64,000 nucleotides of DNA. Source: Nemertoderma westbladi (lineage: Eukaryota; Xenacoelomorpha; Nemertodermatida; Nemertodermatidae). The DNA is taken from positions 1 to 64,000 of the forward strand of contig JAUCBJ010008178.1 of assembly GCA_032718475.1 (NCBI GenBank), read 5' to 3'. The notes beneath the pieces are model-generated. The model was not told where the DNA came from. It ran no database searches and was given only the letters and a program-made list of their open reading frames with translations. Shown here piece by piece: positions 20,242 to 32,200 of this stretch. Position numbers and translations under genes: made by a program. Every line of letters starts with the position of its first letter. Within the stretch, counting starts at the first letter, position 1.

Positions 20242-23200
20242 ATGTCTGATACTAAGCAGAACCTGTCAGACAGTTTATTAGATGTAACTATCTGCGACTC
20301 AGATAGAGGTGTAGCACCGTCTAGTCCTAAGTTCAGTTCACCTCCCACTGTGAGGAAGGTCATCCCTCCAGTAGTAATAACAGAACCTAGGCTGGTCCAA
20401 CATCGTAGGTCTATCATAGGCACTCGAGCTCAGGTCAAGCGGGACCAAGAAGCAGCGGAACAGCAACCACCCGCGAGCCAAGAACTTATTTCTCAGCGGC
20501 CCAACAGCTCCAGTAGTGAGGATACTGTAGAGCTGACACCCGAGCGCGGAGCAAAGATGGCGGATGCGGTTTATTCGGATCCCCTTCTAATCCTTCCTGC
20601 AGCCGTACTCACTAGGTTATTGATCGCGGTGGAAGAACACCAGATCGATTGGGCGAGAAATAAGCGAGCAACTAAAGATAGTTATGAGGGATACACAAGG
20701 GAAGAGCTGAAGTCTATGGTCGAGTCGCAATGATTTGATTTATCAGAAGCTGCCTGGGAAGACATACACCGGATGGGAGTAGCCAAGGAAACCATCGATC
20801 CAGCTGTGTGGAAGAGGTCCGCAGCCGGATACGCACAGGGATTTTTCAGCTCTATGGAGCGAGTAGAAAAACAACTGTTTCAACAACCCCAAGGACCTCA
20901 AGAGCAGGGACAACTGCTTTATCAAGTTAGAGAAAGAATTATGCGAATCAGACTAATCTTATCGGCCTTTGAGGAGGCTTCTAAAAGAAAACAAGACACG
21001 TCATTGCAAGTTGCCGTAAAGACTTGGTTTCAACGGGTGAGTCGCCAGGTTCAAGGAACAGCTCAGTGGAAAGCTCAGCTGGAGGAGCGCTCAACCCATG
21101 GAGAATCAACAGACGCTACATTTTCCCAAGTGGAGAGTGAAGCGACAGCAGCGAAACCGCATAAGAGGGATGCTATTGACATCTATCTGTCGGACTATCA
21201 ACGTTTTGTAGGAGATGAAGAGTTGAGGAGAAGACTAGAGGGGCTTAGCCCTAATAGTGAAGGAGCCCAGCTTGTGTTGGACGCAATTGATGTGGATAGG
21301 TTAGCGGCGAACCAAGCTAAATTCGATGAACAACTCCGCATCGCTAGAGACCAAGAAGAAAGGGTTAAGAAAAAACGCATAGAAGACAGAAAGAAAGCAG
21401 CAGTCGCAGCTGCAGAAGCCGAAAGGAAGGCAGCCGAAGAGGAAAGTAAAGCAGCCGAAGCGGAAAGAAAAGCGGCAGCGGCAGAGGCAGAAGCGAAAAG
21501 AAAAGCAGCCGAAATGGAAAGAAAAGCAGCCGAAATGGAAAGAAAAGCGGCAGCGGCAGAGACAGAAGCGAAAAGAAAGGCAACCGAAATGGAAAGAAAA
21601 GCGGCAAAGGCAGCGGCAGAAGCGGAGCGGATAGCGGCCGAAGAGATTGCCCAATTGGAATTGGAAAATATTCAGGAGAATCAAGACTGCATAAATAAAC
21701 AGTTAACAGCTAGTAATATGCAGATGATGAATCGATCTACTCCCAAAAGACAGGGATATACATCATCTGAGGAAGGCGATACCACCGACACTGAAGGCAA
21801 AGGAAATAGATCTCACCTAAGCAGACGCAAAAGAACATTCCACCGTCAGAAATTGCCTGATTTGCCTCCAGCTGTTAGAAGGCAACTAAATAACACCAAC
21901 TTAGGTAGTACAGAACCCACAGACCAAATAATTACAATAGAGAGACTCCCTACTATAGTAGATGAGCCTGAAATAATTAGGCCTGTTCCCGAAGCCACCC
22001 TTTCGGTCGTAGAGACACCTGTACTCCCTGAACCTACTTCTCAATTCCCTTTGCACAGCACTAAGCTACCTGTGCCCAGCAGAACAGTCCGTGAGACAGT
22101 TCATACCCTGGACTCCGAGCGAAATATTCATGATTTGTCGCCCGTTGTCCCTCGTCCGCCCGCTACAACGTTGGCGAATCCCGCTTCGGCGGTCGAATGG
22201 GTAGATGAGAGACGACGGGGGATGGATCTCCTGCTCGGACAGATGCAGGAGACTGTTCAACAATTCAAAGGCACAGTAAGGGAAAGTAGGCTAGAGTTGC
22301 AAGAAGTGCAGCAAAGTATCGCGCTAGAACGCGATAAATTAGTAAATACACAAAGGGGTATACCACCACCCCCTGTAACAATGTGTCAATCTGTTAGGTC
22401 TGAAGTATCTCATGCGCAAGGTGTGGAGCCTACACGCATCTATACTGCTAGCGAGGTAGAAACTCCTATAGTGAACCCTATTAAGGGTAATTATAGACCT
22501 GTTGATAATGATATTCCCTATAGACCGGATCATAATCTGAGAAATTTATATACCGATAACTCGATATTAAATAACACGATGGCCCAAGAAAGTTTTACGC
22601 ATCAAATGGCTAGAACCGAAGCCCGGCAAGCGGTAAAGGTGGGAGAGATCGTCAAGTTCAATGGAGATGAGATGAAATGGTTACCTTTTAATGAATATTA
22701 CAAAGATAACATACAGAACTCTGTACTATCTAATGGAGAGAAACTTAGATTCCTCATCGAGTGCTTGGAAGGATCTCCCAAGTTAATGGCGTTAAAGTTT
22801 ATTGGACATCCAGACGGATTAAGACAAGTTTGGGATACATTAAACATCAGGTATGGTAATAGGAATAACATAGCTGGTTATTTATATGCAAAGTTGGTAG
22901 CGCCCCGAAAGTTTATTAGCAGCGGAATTATAGAGTTTTCTGATGAGATTCAGGAGATCTGCAGACAATTAGATTGGCTAGGTAAGTCTCATGAGTATCA
23001 GAATACTATGGTTATTAGAGCAGTGGCTTCTACTTTACCGAAGGGTGGAGTAGGTACACGCTGGGATAAGAAAGTGTTATATATGATGGAACAACAACGA
23101 CGAGACCCTACCATGGCTGATCTCATGTCATTCCTAGATGGAGAAGTGAAATTACAGCTCCTGAAACTGTCCAGAGAGAAGACACCGGAAAACAAGGTAA

Positions 23201-24530
23201 GTGAAAAACCCGTCTCTAGGAGAAAGGTAACACCAGTATGTTATACAGATGACGGCGAAAGCCAGACTTCTCAAGGAGAAGATAGCGGGAAAGACACTGA
23301 TAGATCTTATTACGTAAATAAAATGCCTAAAGATCAGGTAAGTAAATTCAAGTCTCGAACAAATGACAGGAGAGAACAGGTAAGAAAAACTCCTCCTACG
23401 TCTCCCAAGAGAATTCAGGTGAGAAAGCCCGAAGAAAAAACAAGTGTACACAATGTTACTCAGAGTAAGGTGAGTAACATCAAACCGAAATGTGCGCTAT
23501 GTGATGGAGCCCATCGCTTAAATATGTGTGATGAATTTCTAAAGAAATCATTAACTGAGAGACGTGAAGTCATGTGGGACAAGCGGTTGTGCTATAATTG
23601 CCTCAGACAAGGACACCAACGGCGAACCTGTTACTCTGACACAAGATGTGCCAAGTGCGGTGCGAAACATCATATCTTGTTGCACACTGAATTCGAGCGA
23701 AATAGTCCGAGTCAGGTAAGTGATTCCGAATTACATGTCCAATTCAGTGATGTGAACGACACTGATCAATCTGAGATGGAAGGATTCTATACGGACGAGT
23801 TCTCCGACGAAAACGAATCCTGTTACATGATAAATACCACAGTGTATCGAGCACTCATTTATGAAAAAGATACAGACATTGACCTCGCTTTAACTACTTC
23901 TGATCGACAACCATCTTGGAAAGCGCCAACTTCCAATGTAGGGATTAGAGAATTTCCTGTGGTACAGGTAAGGGTCCACGGACCAAACAGGAGTTATGTA
24001 GTGAACGCCCTCCTTGACTCCGGTAGTACAGGAACATTCATCGACAAAGAGCTAGCCGAAGACATATTCGCTGGACAACCCAAGTTCCGAACTAAGCTAA
24101 ACATGTCAGGAATTATGCAAGTTTGGAAATCCACAGTAACCGCGGATTATTATGTAGGTGCGTTGTCCACCCCCCAGGACGAACTAGGAGAACATAGCAT
24201 AAGGTCAGTGAAAATGGTGGCTATAAAGAACTTCGCTACTACTCAAGCAGACCTTTATAATTGGGACGAGGATGAGAGCATCCAACATCTTAAGATACCT
24301 CGATTCCAGACAGATTATCCTGGAGTGCAAATACTCATCGGTCAAAATGTGCATGAAGCGCTCGAGACATTAGAGAAACGACCTGCTCAACCGCAACCTC
24401 TACAAGTTTATGCGGGAAGAACTAGAGTAGGTTGGTACTTTACTGGCCCTTCCCGTAGAACTCTAATGGAAAGATTACCTAAAGAGCAGGTATACCAAGC
24501 GCGAGAATGGGAAGTTGAGAACAGTGAGTT
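20242..24530 (+). pseudogene. gag-pro: BEL/Pao gag-protease, one in-frame TGA, cut off by a LINE
   Basis: I chose ATG at 20242 (AACATGTCTG) over the GTG at 20230. The frame runs 163 codons to a TGA at 20731-20733, then stays open in the same frame to the LINE at about 24531. Downstream of the TGA it has an Ala/Lys/Glu coiled coil (21360-21720), a Pro-rich linker, a DUF1759-like capsid domain (about 22630-23190, with VKFNGDEMKWLPFNEYYKDN), zinc knuckles CALCDGAHRLNMC and CYNCLRQGHQRRTC (23490-23690), and a retropepsin-like domain with LLDSGSTGTFIDKEL (about 24010). The product would be virion structural protein plus protease. The lone TGA could be nonsense (a CGA-to-TGA change is one possibility) or readthrough; the absence of any other damage leaves both open. 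Confidence 0.85.
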
Positions 24531-25355
24531 CGACTACTACTACTAGGATCGGCATGCTGCATTGCAGCTGCATTTTTAAGAATGCTGTGCCGGCTTGTCA
24601 ACAAAATTGCACCGCCACAACTCCCTATCACCCATGACATTTGCTAGATCATCCGCATCTTTAAGGCCAGTGTCCTTTAAGATGCGTCTCAAGAAAGTCA
24701 TGGGCTGTCCACCATGCTTATTCACTCCATGAGGCTGCCAAAGTACAAGATTATGCACTGGCTGGTCCTCACGGCGAAAGCAATGTCCTGCAAAGCGGAG
24801 GCGATTTTGTTCTAGTGTCAAGCTTGGGGGAACCAATGAGACACCTCCAATGTTATATAGTGTCTGGTTGGAGATGTGTGCATTGTACTTGACACAATGT
24901 ACCCGGCGTAGCATTCTTGTGAATGTGCCATCCAGAGATTTGGTGTCCTCAGCAGTTAGAGCCCAGCATGGACTCCCGTAGAGGAGTACTGGAACTACTG
25001 CTGCTCTAAATAATCGGACCTTAAGTTTCCGATTAATTCTAGGTGACTTCCAAATCCTGGAAAGCCTATTCAAGGCTGCCCATGCCTTTCCCTTACGTAT
25101 TCGAAGGTCCTCACCTGACTTCCGGATCCATGATCCCAGGTAACAGAAGTCGTCCACATGCTCAAGCATACCATCCTTTGAGCTTATGCTCATCCGATCA
25201 GAGACTTGCTGAGGACTTTCAAAGTTAACTGTCAGAATTTTGGTCTTTCTGGAGTTAATAAAAAGACCAACACTAGAAGCAGCATGTTCTAATGAGCTGA
25301 GGAGCCGTTGGGCTCCCTCTAATAATTCTGAGAGTACTCCTAAGTCATCAGCAAC
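24531..25355 (-). mobile_element. 5'-truncated LINE family A copy, tandem with a full-length copy
   Basis: The minus strand holds the last roughly 800 bp of LINE A, from DDLGVLSELLEGAQRL to the (TAG)n tail next to the BEL protease sequence. It directly follows the (TAG)3 tail of the full-length copy (25356-25364), head to tail. The ORF part is intact from its truncation point to the normal C-terminus. It is nearly identical to the neighbour, so it arose recently. Confidence 0.88.
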
Positions 25356-28300
25356 TACTACTAGGATCGGCATGCTGCATTGCAGCTGCATTTTTAAGAA
25401 TGCTGTGCCGGCTTGTCAACAAAATTGCACCGCCACAACTCCCTATCACCCATGACATTTGCTAGATCATCCGCATCTTTAAGGCCAGTGTCCTTTAAGA
25501 TGCGTCTCAAGAAAGTCATGGGCTGTCCACCATGCTTATTCACTCCATGAGGCTGCCAAAGTACAAGATTATGCACTGGCTGGTCCTCACGGCGAAAGCA
25601 ATGTCCTGCAAAGCGGAGGCGATTTTGTTCTAGTGTCAAGCTTGGGGGAACCAATGAGACACCTCCAATGTTATATAGTGTCTGGTTGGAGATGTGTGCA
25701 TTGTACTTGACACAATGTACCCGGCGTAGCATTCTTGTGAATGTGCCATCCAGAGATTTGGTGTCCTCAGCAGTTAGAGCCCAGCATGGACTCCCGTAGA
25801 GGAGTACTGGAACTACTGCTGCTCTGAATAATCGGACCTTAAGTTTCCGATTAATTCTAGGTGACTTCCAAATCCTGGAAAGCCTATTCAAGGCTGCCCA
25901 TGCCTTTCCCTTACGTATTCGAAGGTCCTCACCTGACTTCCGGATCCATGATCCCAGGTAACAGAAGTCGTCCACATGCTCAAGCATACCATCCTTTGAG
26001 CTTATGCTCATCCGATCAGAGACTTGCTGAGGACTTTCAAAGTTAACTGTCAGAATTTTGGTCTTTCTGGAGTTAATAAAAAGACCAACACTAGTAGCAG
26101 CATGTTCTAATGAGCTGAGGAGCCGCTGGGCTCCCTCTAATGATTCTGAGAGTACTCCTAAGTCATCAGCAAAGTCTAGATCAGTTAGGTACTTGGCAGG
26201 ATTTCCTCGACTTCTGGAGCCAGTAGGTGGAGTTATCATCACCCCATCATCATTATGATGATCTAAGGACATGCGTAGAACATAGTCAACCACAATAATG
26301 AACAAGAATGGTGCAAGTGTGTCTCCTTGGAGGACGCCCCATAACACTTCAAATGGTTCTGTGTCACCGTCAACAGTAGACACAAATGTTGTCGAACCAT
26401 CGTATACTGATCTGATTGCTGCAATAATTTCATCAGGAATCCCATATAATGAAAGTATGCTGAACATACGTGAGCGAGAGACTGAATCAAAGGCCTTGAA
26501 GAAGTCAACAAAGATAACAGCCAGATGCCTGTCTTTCTTTTTTGATAACTCTTCAATTATCCTTCTAAGTGCCAAAATGGGCTCCATGGTCCCACGACCT
26601 TTACGGAACCCATTCTGATTTCCACGTAGCAGTCTCTCAATGGGATCCCTGATGCGATTTAATAGAATTCTATTGTATAGTTTTGCAGCAATCGAGATCA
26701 ATGAGATTCCCCGAAAAGAACCATAGAGTGTTAGGTTGCCCTTCTTGGGAACTGGCACCAACTTATTTGTTTTCATTTCTTGTGGGACTCTTGTTGTACG
26801 GTACATGTCTACTATGATGGGATAGATGAGCTTTAAACACTCAGGTATTTTAAAGACCTCAGGGGGAACACCATCTACTCCACTGGCACGATTGGTCTTA
26901 ATGCTCTTTGCAGCAGCCTTCACTTCTGCAAAGGAGATATCGCCAATGGGAATATCTGGGAGTACAGACTCAGACACTTTTACTTCTATAAAGTTATCAG
27001 GCAATACCCTGTCATTATTGAGGAGCTTTTCAAAGTGGGCTTTCCAACCATTGAGGCGATCGGCTGGTGATTCAGCCTTAACCTTGGTGGTTGGTTGGCT
27101 TTTCCGCCCAGTAAGCAGATTGATCGATTTCCATGCCTGGGATGATTGCCTGCTGTCGTCAGCATCATTGATGGCATCAACCTGTTGGTTTATTAGCTCC
27201 TGTAGATTAACAGAGTACTGCCTGTTCAGGGACCTAGATGCAGCCTTAACTGCATTCTTGGCCGCTGTAGTCTGTTTGAGTCGGGACTCTTTCTGCGCCT
27301 TATGAAGGTCATTTCGGCACTTCTGAATTTTGTTGTCAGTCCAGGGGGCCCTTTTCCTGTTTCGAGGGTATACAGGAACTGTTTCTGCAGCTGCTAACTT
27401 AACTGCTTCTGTAAAGGCAGTATAGCCCTCACAGTGATCTGCCGCCTCAGAGGCAAGAGCCTCATACCTGTTGCTCAGCTGTAGTGTGAAGCTGGATCTC
27501 ACACTTGGCTGTTGCAACAGAGAGGACCAGTCATGCCGTGGCAAGGCAGATTTCGTTGTTCTGCTAGCACGCAGACTAAGTCTTACCTTGGCCACAATAA
27601 GGCGGTGATCACTGGAGAAGGGTCGAAGTGTAAATGCATTACAGTCTTGTATAGAGCTCCTGTATTTCCTACGAAACAGAATATGGTCTATCTGGGACTT
27701 GTGACCACTGGGTCCACTATGAGTCCATAGCTTTCCAGTTCGCTTCTTGAACTGGGTTCCAGCCGAAAACAATCCATTTCCAGAGATAAAATCCTGAAGA
27801 TGGACAGAATTTCGGTTAACACTATTGCTATAGACCCAGGGCGATGTAGGTGATTGATGCAGACTTGCATTAAAGTCTCCCAGGAATGTTAAGAATGCAT
27901 GCTGATCCACTCCATCAGTTGCTGCTTGTAGATTGTGGTAGAAATTTTCCACCTCCTCTACAGGGGCAACACTAGTTGGAGAGTAGCACACAATCAGAAC
28001 CACCTTAGGAAACTTCTTAGCCAGTCTTCCAGAACATGAGAAGTGGCAACGGATGATGCGGTTAGAGATTTGGTCTATTTTGTTCAATGCTGCATGTGCA
28101 GTTGGATTCATCAATAGACCAATTCCACCATTGCCACTATCATCTGCTGACGCGAGGGCGAGTCGCCAACCGCCCCCCATGTCCTTAATCAGAACCTCAT
28201 CAGTCTGTCCAGTCTGCATTCGGTGCTCTTGAACACCCACTGCGCTAAGAGAAAGCTTATCTGCCAAGGCAGTCAGCTCACCTTGTCGCATTGGGGACCC

Positions 28301-29135
28301 GAGTGTTAGGGTGTTTACTGAGGCTAGTCTAGTGACTTGCCTCAGATTCACCAATGGCTTTGTTGGTCGGGGTGGAACATGAGAGTAGCCTCCAACTCCA
28401 GAATCCCTCTCCCCATCACAATCTGGCCTCCCTGGTGACCCAGGGTTTGGGCCAGAAAGGTCATCAGGAAAGGGACCCAAAGAATTGTTGGCTGCTCTCT
28501 CTCCAGTAGGGGGTGAGACAGGCAGCCAGTCAGGAGTTAACTGACGCCTGTGAGGCCGATTGTGTCCGGTAATTCCACTGGCCTCTAGTGGCCGGACCTC
28601 CGCATTGCTAATGTAATCCATAGTGGGGGTTGGGGGGTGCTTTTTTGCCGAGTCAGCTCTCGGGGCAAATACCACACCCTGGTTTGCCATTCCACAGGGA
28701 GGGTGTCGCAATGGAGTCAGATATGAGGCCCATCACCCATATCTACACTGGCGTACATGACCCACCATTGGCTGTTGCAGCTCATCTGCTGGGTCATGCC
28801 CTGTACCCTTGCTGCCAGGTGCAGGTCGCAGTGAAGTGCCCTCAGAGTGGACATGAGAACACTCTACTCCTAACCAGCCATTGGTAGATCACCATCTGCC
28901 TGGTCAGGCCATATACCCCTGCAGCCAAGTATATGGGTCCTTAATCCAGGACCAAGGGCGTCCTTATCCCAGAACGAAGGGGGTCCTAGTTACAGGACCA
29001 GATTTGCCCTAGTAAGAGGGTCTATGCAGCTACAGGTGGCACCTCCTTTATGCTGCATGGAGGTGGCAAGTTTTCTTGATCTAGAATACCTGACCTGACC
29101 ATAGGTAAGATATGGGTGTATATATGTGGCTGGCC
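25356..29135 (-). mobile_element. Full-length LINE family A (RTE-like), (TAG)n tail
   Basis: The only apparently full-length copy in the window: a 5' region of roughly 420 bp (28712 to about 29135, left edge uncertain), a single endonuclease-RT ORF and a 3' end TGCCGATCCTAGTAGTAGT. It lies in the BEL element between the protease and RT parts, on the opposite strand. No poly(A). RTE-clade assignment rests on the one-ORF layout and the C-terminal domain and is inference. Confidence 0.8.
25394..28711 (-). CDS. LINE endonuclease-reverse transcriptase, intact ORF
   Basis: A 1105-codon open frame; the first in-frame ATG is at 28690, giving about 1098 residues. An N-terminal Pro-rich leader precedes an EEP endonuclease (about 125-385) with SAVGVQEHRM, LTFLGDFNASLHQ and SSDHRLIVAKVRLSLR. 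RT (about 590-880) contains VDFFKAFDSV, GVLQGDTLAP and the catalytic FADD in YLTDLDFADDLGVLSESLEG. A C-terminal domain has LLYGSPCWALTAEDTKSLDG, RMLRRVHCVKYN and RFAGHCFRREDQP. It would nick target DNA and prime reverse transcription of its own mRNA. All motifs are present and there is no stop, so it may be active. Its very close similarity to copies at 10.3, 24.6 and 51.4 kb supports recent mobility. Confidence 0.9.
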   Translation of the reverse strand: MRHPPCGMANQGVVFAPRADSAKKHPPTPTMDYISNAEVRPLEASGITGHNRPHRRQLTPDWLPVSPPTGERAANNSLGPFPDDLSGPNPGSPGRPDCDGERDSGVGGYSHVPPRPTKPLVNLRQVTRLASVNTLTLGSPMRQGELTALADKLSLSAVGVQEHRMQTGQTDEVLIKDMGGGWRLALASADDSGNGGIGLLMNPTAHAALNKIDQISNRIIRCHFSCSGRLAKKFPKVVLIVCYSPTSVAPVEEVENFYHNLQAATDGVDQHAFLTFLGDFNASLHQSPTSPWVYSNSVNRNSVHLQDFISGNGLFSAGTQFKKRTGKLWTHSGPSGHKSQIDHILFRRKYRSSIQDCNAFTLRPFSSDHRLIVAKVRLSLRASRTTKSALPRHDWSSLLQQPSVRSSFTLQLSNRYEALASEAADHCEGYTAFTEAVKLAAAETVPVYPRNRKRAPWTDNKIQKCRNDLHKAQKESRLKQTTAAKNAVKAASRSLNRQYSVNLQELINQQVDAINDADDSRQSSQAWKSINLLTGRKSQPTTKVKAESPADRLNGWKAHFEKLLNNDRVLPDNFIEVKVSESVLPDIPIGDISFAEVKAAAKSIKTNRASGVDGVPPEVFKIPECLKLIYPIIVDMYRTTRVPQEMKTNKLVPVPKKGNLTLYGSFRGISLISIAAKLYNRILLNRIRDPIERLLRGNQNGFRKGRGTMEPILALRRIIEELSKKKDRHLAVIFVDFFKAFDSVSRSRMFSILSLYGIPDEIIAAIRSVYDGSTTFVSTVDGDTEPFEVLWGVLQGDTLAPFLFIIVVDYVLRMSLDHHNDDGVMITPPTGSRSRGNPAKYLTDLDFADDLGVLSESLEGAQRLLSSLEHAATSVGLFINSRKTKILTVNFESPQQVSDRMSISSKDGMLEHVDDFCYLGSWIRKSGEDLRIRKGKAWAALNRLSRIWKSPRINRKLKVRLFRAAVVPVLLYGSPCWALTAEDTKSLDGTFTRMLRRVHCVKYNAHISNQTLYNIGGVSLVPPSLTLEQNRLRFAGHCFRREDQPVHNLVLWQPHGVNKHGGQPMTFLRRILKDTGLKDADDLANVMGDRELWRCNFVDKPAQHS

Positions 29136-29247
29136 ACGAGAAAAGGGACCTTATGTTACCGGAGGTCGATTTTGAGTTATTAGGCCTATGAGATGCAGAA
29201 TTTTACAGAGATTTTAACAAAAAAAACGGTGTCTCAATATCTATTTC

Positions 29248-32200
29248 AATACTCATCGGCCAAAACGCGCATGAGGCGCTGGAGACATTAGAGAAACGGC
29301 CTGCTCAACCGCAGCCCCTACAGACCTATACGGTGAGAACTAGAGTAGGTTGGTACTTTACTGGCCCTTCCCGTAGAACACTCAGAGAAAGACTACCGCC
29401 AGAGAGAGTCTGCCAGGTGAGTGAATGGGAAGATGATGCTAGTGAGGGAGACGATTCAACTGAGGGAATTCCATACTCCTCAGATAACGACGATGTTCAC
29501 CAGCTTTTTGATGAGGAGAATACCATCGATCTCCTTAAGGAAAACGAGGCTTGGCAAAACCAAGTGAACTTATGTCAACTTCTCTATCCATCTGAACGAG
29601 AAGCTTATAACGACGAGTTAAATGACGTCATTGAGCGTCATAATGCCAAGATTCGGGATGAACATGCCGTACGATTCTTTACGCAAGAGGCGGTAGAGCC
29701 CAATTCCTACGATAAAGCCTTGTCGGTGGAAGAGGAAAGGGCCAAGCAGATCCAAGAGACAACTACATGTTTCCTCAAAGATCAAGGTAGGTATGAAGTC
29801 GGTTTACCTTTCTGCAAGAAAGAACCGAAGTTCATCAATAACAGACCTTTGGCGGAAAAAAGAATCGCGCAACTCCATCGACGCCTTACGGCAAATTCTT
29901 CAGCTAAAGAAATGTATCAAACACAGTTGAAGAAGTTTATTAGCAAGGGATATGCGGAGCTAGTACCGGAAGAAACACCCATAACTGAGAGAACGTATTA
30001 TTTAACTCACCATTACGTTCCCAAACCCGGTAAACCCCATGAAGTACGAGTGGTGTTTGACGGTTCCGCCCTTTATATGGGCCAATCTCTTAATTCTGAA
30101 TTGTTACCCGGACCCAACTTACTCCAATCCTTGTTGGGAATACTTTTAAGATTAAGACAATATTCCATTGCTTTCGCCTCAGATATAGAAGGCATGTTCT
30201 TACAAGTCAAGGCGCTGGATAGAGATCGAGACAGCCTACGATTTCTGTGGTGGCCTGAAGGAGACCTCAATCAGAAACCGGTGGAGTACTGGATGACCAT
30301 CCAGGCTTTTGGGATAATCTCGAGCCCTTCAAACGCCTGTTCCGTGGTGCACACCACTGCGGATGACAACCGAGACGCCTTCTCTAAAGAAGTGATCGAC
30401 AATATCAAACGAGACATCTACATGGACGATAATCTGAAGTCCCTTCCATCAGTCGAAGAAGCCATTGAGGTCGCTAAAGGAACGGTAGCATGCTTAAAGA
30501 AAGGTGGATTTCGATTAACTAAATTCACCAGCAACTCCCGTGAGTTTCTGGAGTCGATCCCGGTAGAAGATCGAGGAGCAAAAGACCTAGATCTAATAAA
30601 GGATGATCTCCCAGAAACTAAGACCCTTGGTTTGAAATGGGACACAGAAAGAGATATCCTGTTTTTCCAACTAAAACAGCGAGATAATCCAGTTCGGACT
30701 AAACGGCTTTGTTTAAGTATCCTGAGCACTTATTTCGATCCATTGGGATTTATTAGCCCAGTTATATTGATTGCTCGGAGTTTAGTACAACAAATGTGGC
30801 TTGAAAACCACTCATGGGATGATCCACTTAAGGGAGAATTATTAAAGAAATGGATGAAATGGGAAGATTCTCTACCAGCCATCGAAAACTTCATAATTTC
30901 CCGTTCATATTTTGGTCATGTTCTCCCTACGTATTCATATCAACTCCATGTGTTTGGAGACGCCAGCGATATGGGAATAGGTATAGTAGCCTACCTAAGG
31001 GTGGAAACTCCGGACGGAATTAAAGTCGCCTTGGTTACTTCTAAGGCATTAATAAACAACAAGTTGAAAGTTCCTCGAGCGGAGTTAAAAGCGGCTCTAT
31101 ACGCTACAGCCATCGGCCGGAATGTAACAGAACAGATCGACTATCCCCTGGAGAAAACTGTCTATTGGACCGACGCTTTACTCGTGTTGGAGTATATAAC
31201 CAATGAAGTCTGTCAGTTCAGCGTCTTCGTTACCAACAGAGTAGCTATTATACTCAGTCGCACGACGATGGATCAATGGAGACATTGCCCCGGAACGATT
31301 AATCCAGCAGACATCGCTTCCAGGGGAGCAACTCCACAAGAACTGGTAGATACTCCAGACTGGTTAGGTGGACCCGACTTCCTCTACAAAGAAGAAGAAG
31401 AATGGCCTCCTCATCTTACTACAGCAGAAATTAGACAGGCCAAGGGAGCGGAGAAAGTCAAGCCTAAAACTCAGGCGAGTAAATCGAAGTTATTCAAACC
31501 CACAGTAGATCTGTCTGTACTACATACTTCCGGAGACGACGCTTTGGATCCGAAAACCACATCCACAAATAAACTCGTTGTGAAAATCCGTGATAAGGAT
31601 TGGAAATCTGACATACCAGACATCTCGCAAGGACTCTCACCTCTTCTGCAGAGAGCGATACATCACTACAGTTCTTGGAATCGGCTTTGTAAGGCCGTTA
31701 CATATTTAAAGAGATGTTTTCACCATCACTACTCTGGGATGAAAACAAAGAGTGATACCGCTCCAATCACATCAGTGCAGGTCCATGTTATTAAAGACAT
31801 TCCCAAATATAAGGTACCCGACAAGTTTCTGAAGGAAAAGATCAGTTATCAGGAGCATGAAGAAACCAACAAACAGATGCTGAGACTCTTACAATGCTAT
31901 GAAGATTCCGATAAGTATTTCCTGTTGTTGAGAAATCCACAGATGCGCTTAAGGGATCGTTTCTCTAGCACAATGATAGATGGGTTGATACGTGTTGGAG
32001 GAAGATTAACGAATGCCCCATTATCCTTTGATACTAAGTTCCCCATACTCATTAGAAATCTTGAAATACAAGTCAAGATGATTGTAGATGTTCACAGCAA
32101 ACTTTATCATGCTGGTAGAGAACGAGTTCTTAGCGAAATTCGAACTCGCTATTATTTTTATAAACCCCGTAGAGCTCTGAACCAAGTTCTTAGGAACTGT

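Noticed and set aside
24328-29450. Target-site duplication of about 200 bp from LINE insertion
   Set aside because: The two copies are only about 80-85% identical, far more diverged than the LTRs, and LINE duplications here are 9-13 bp.
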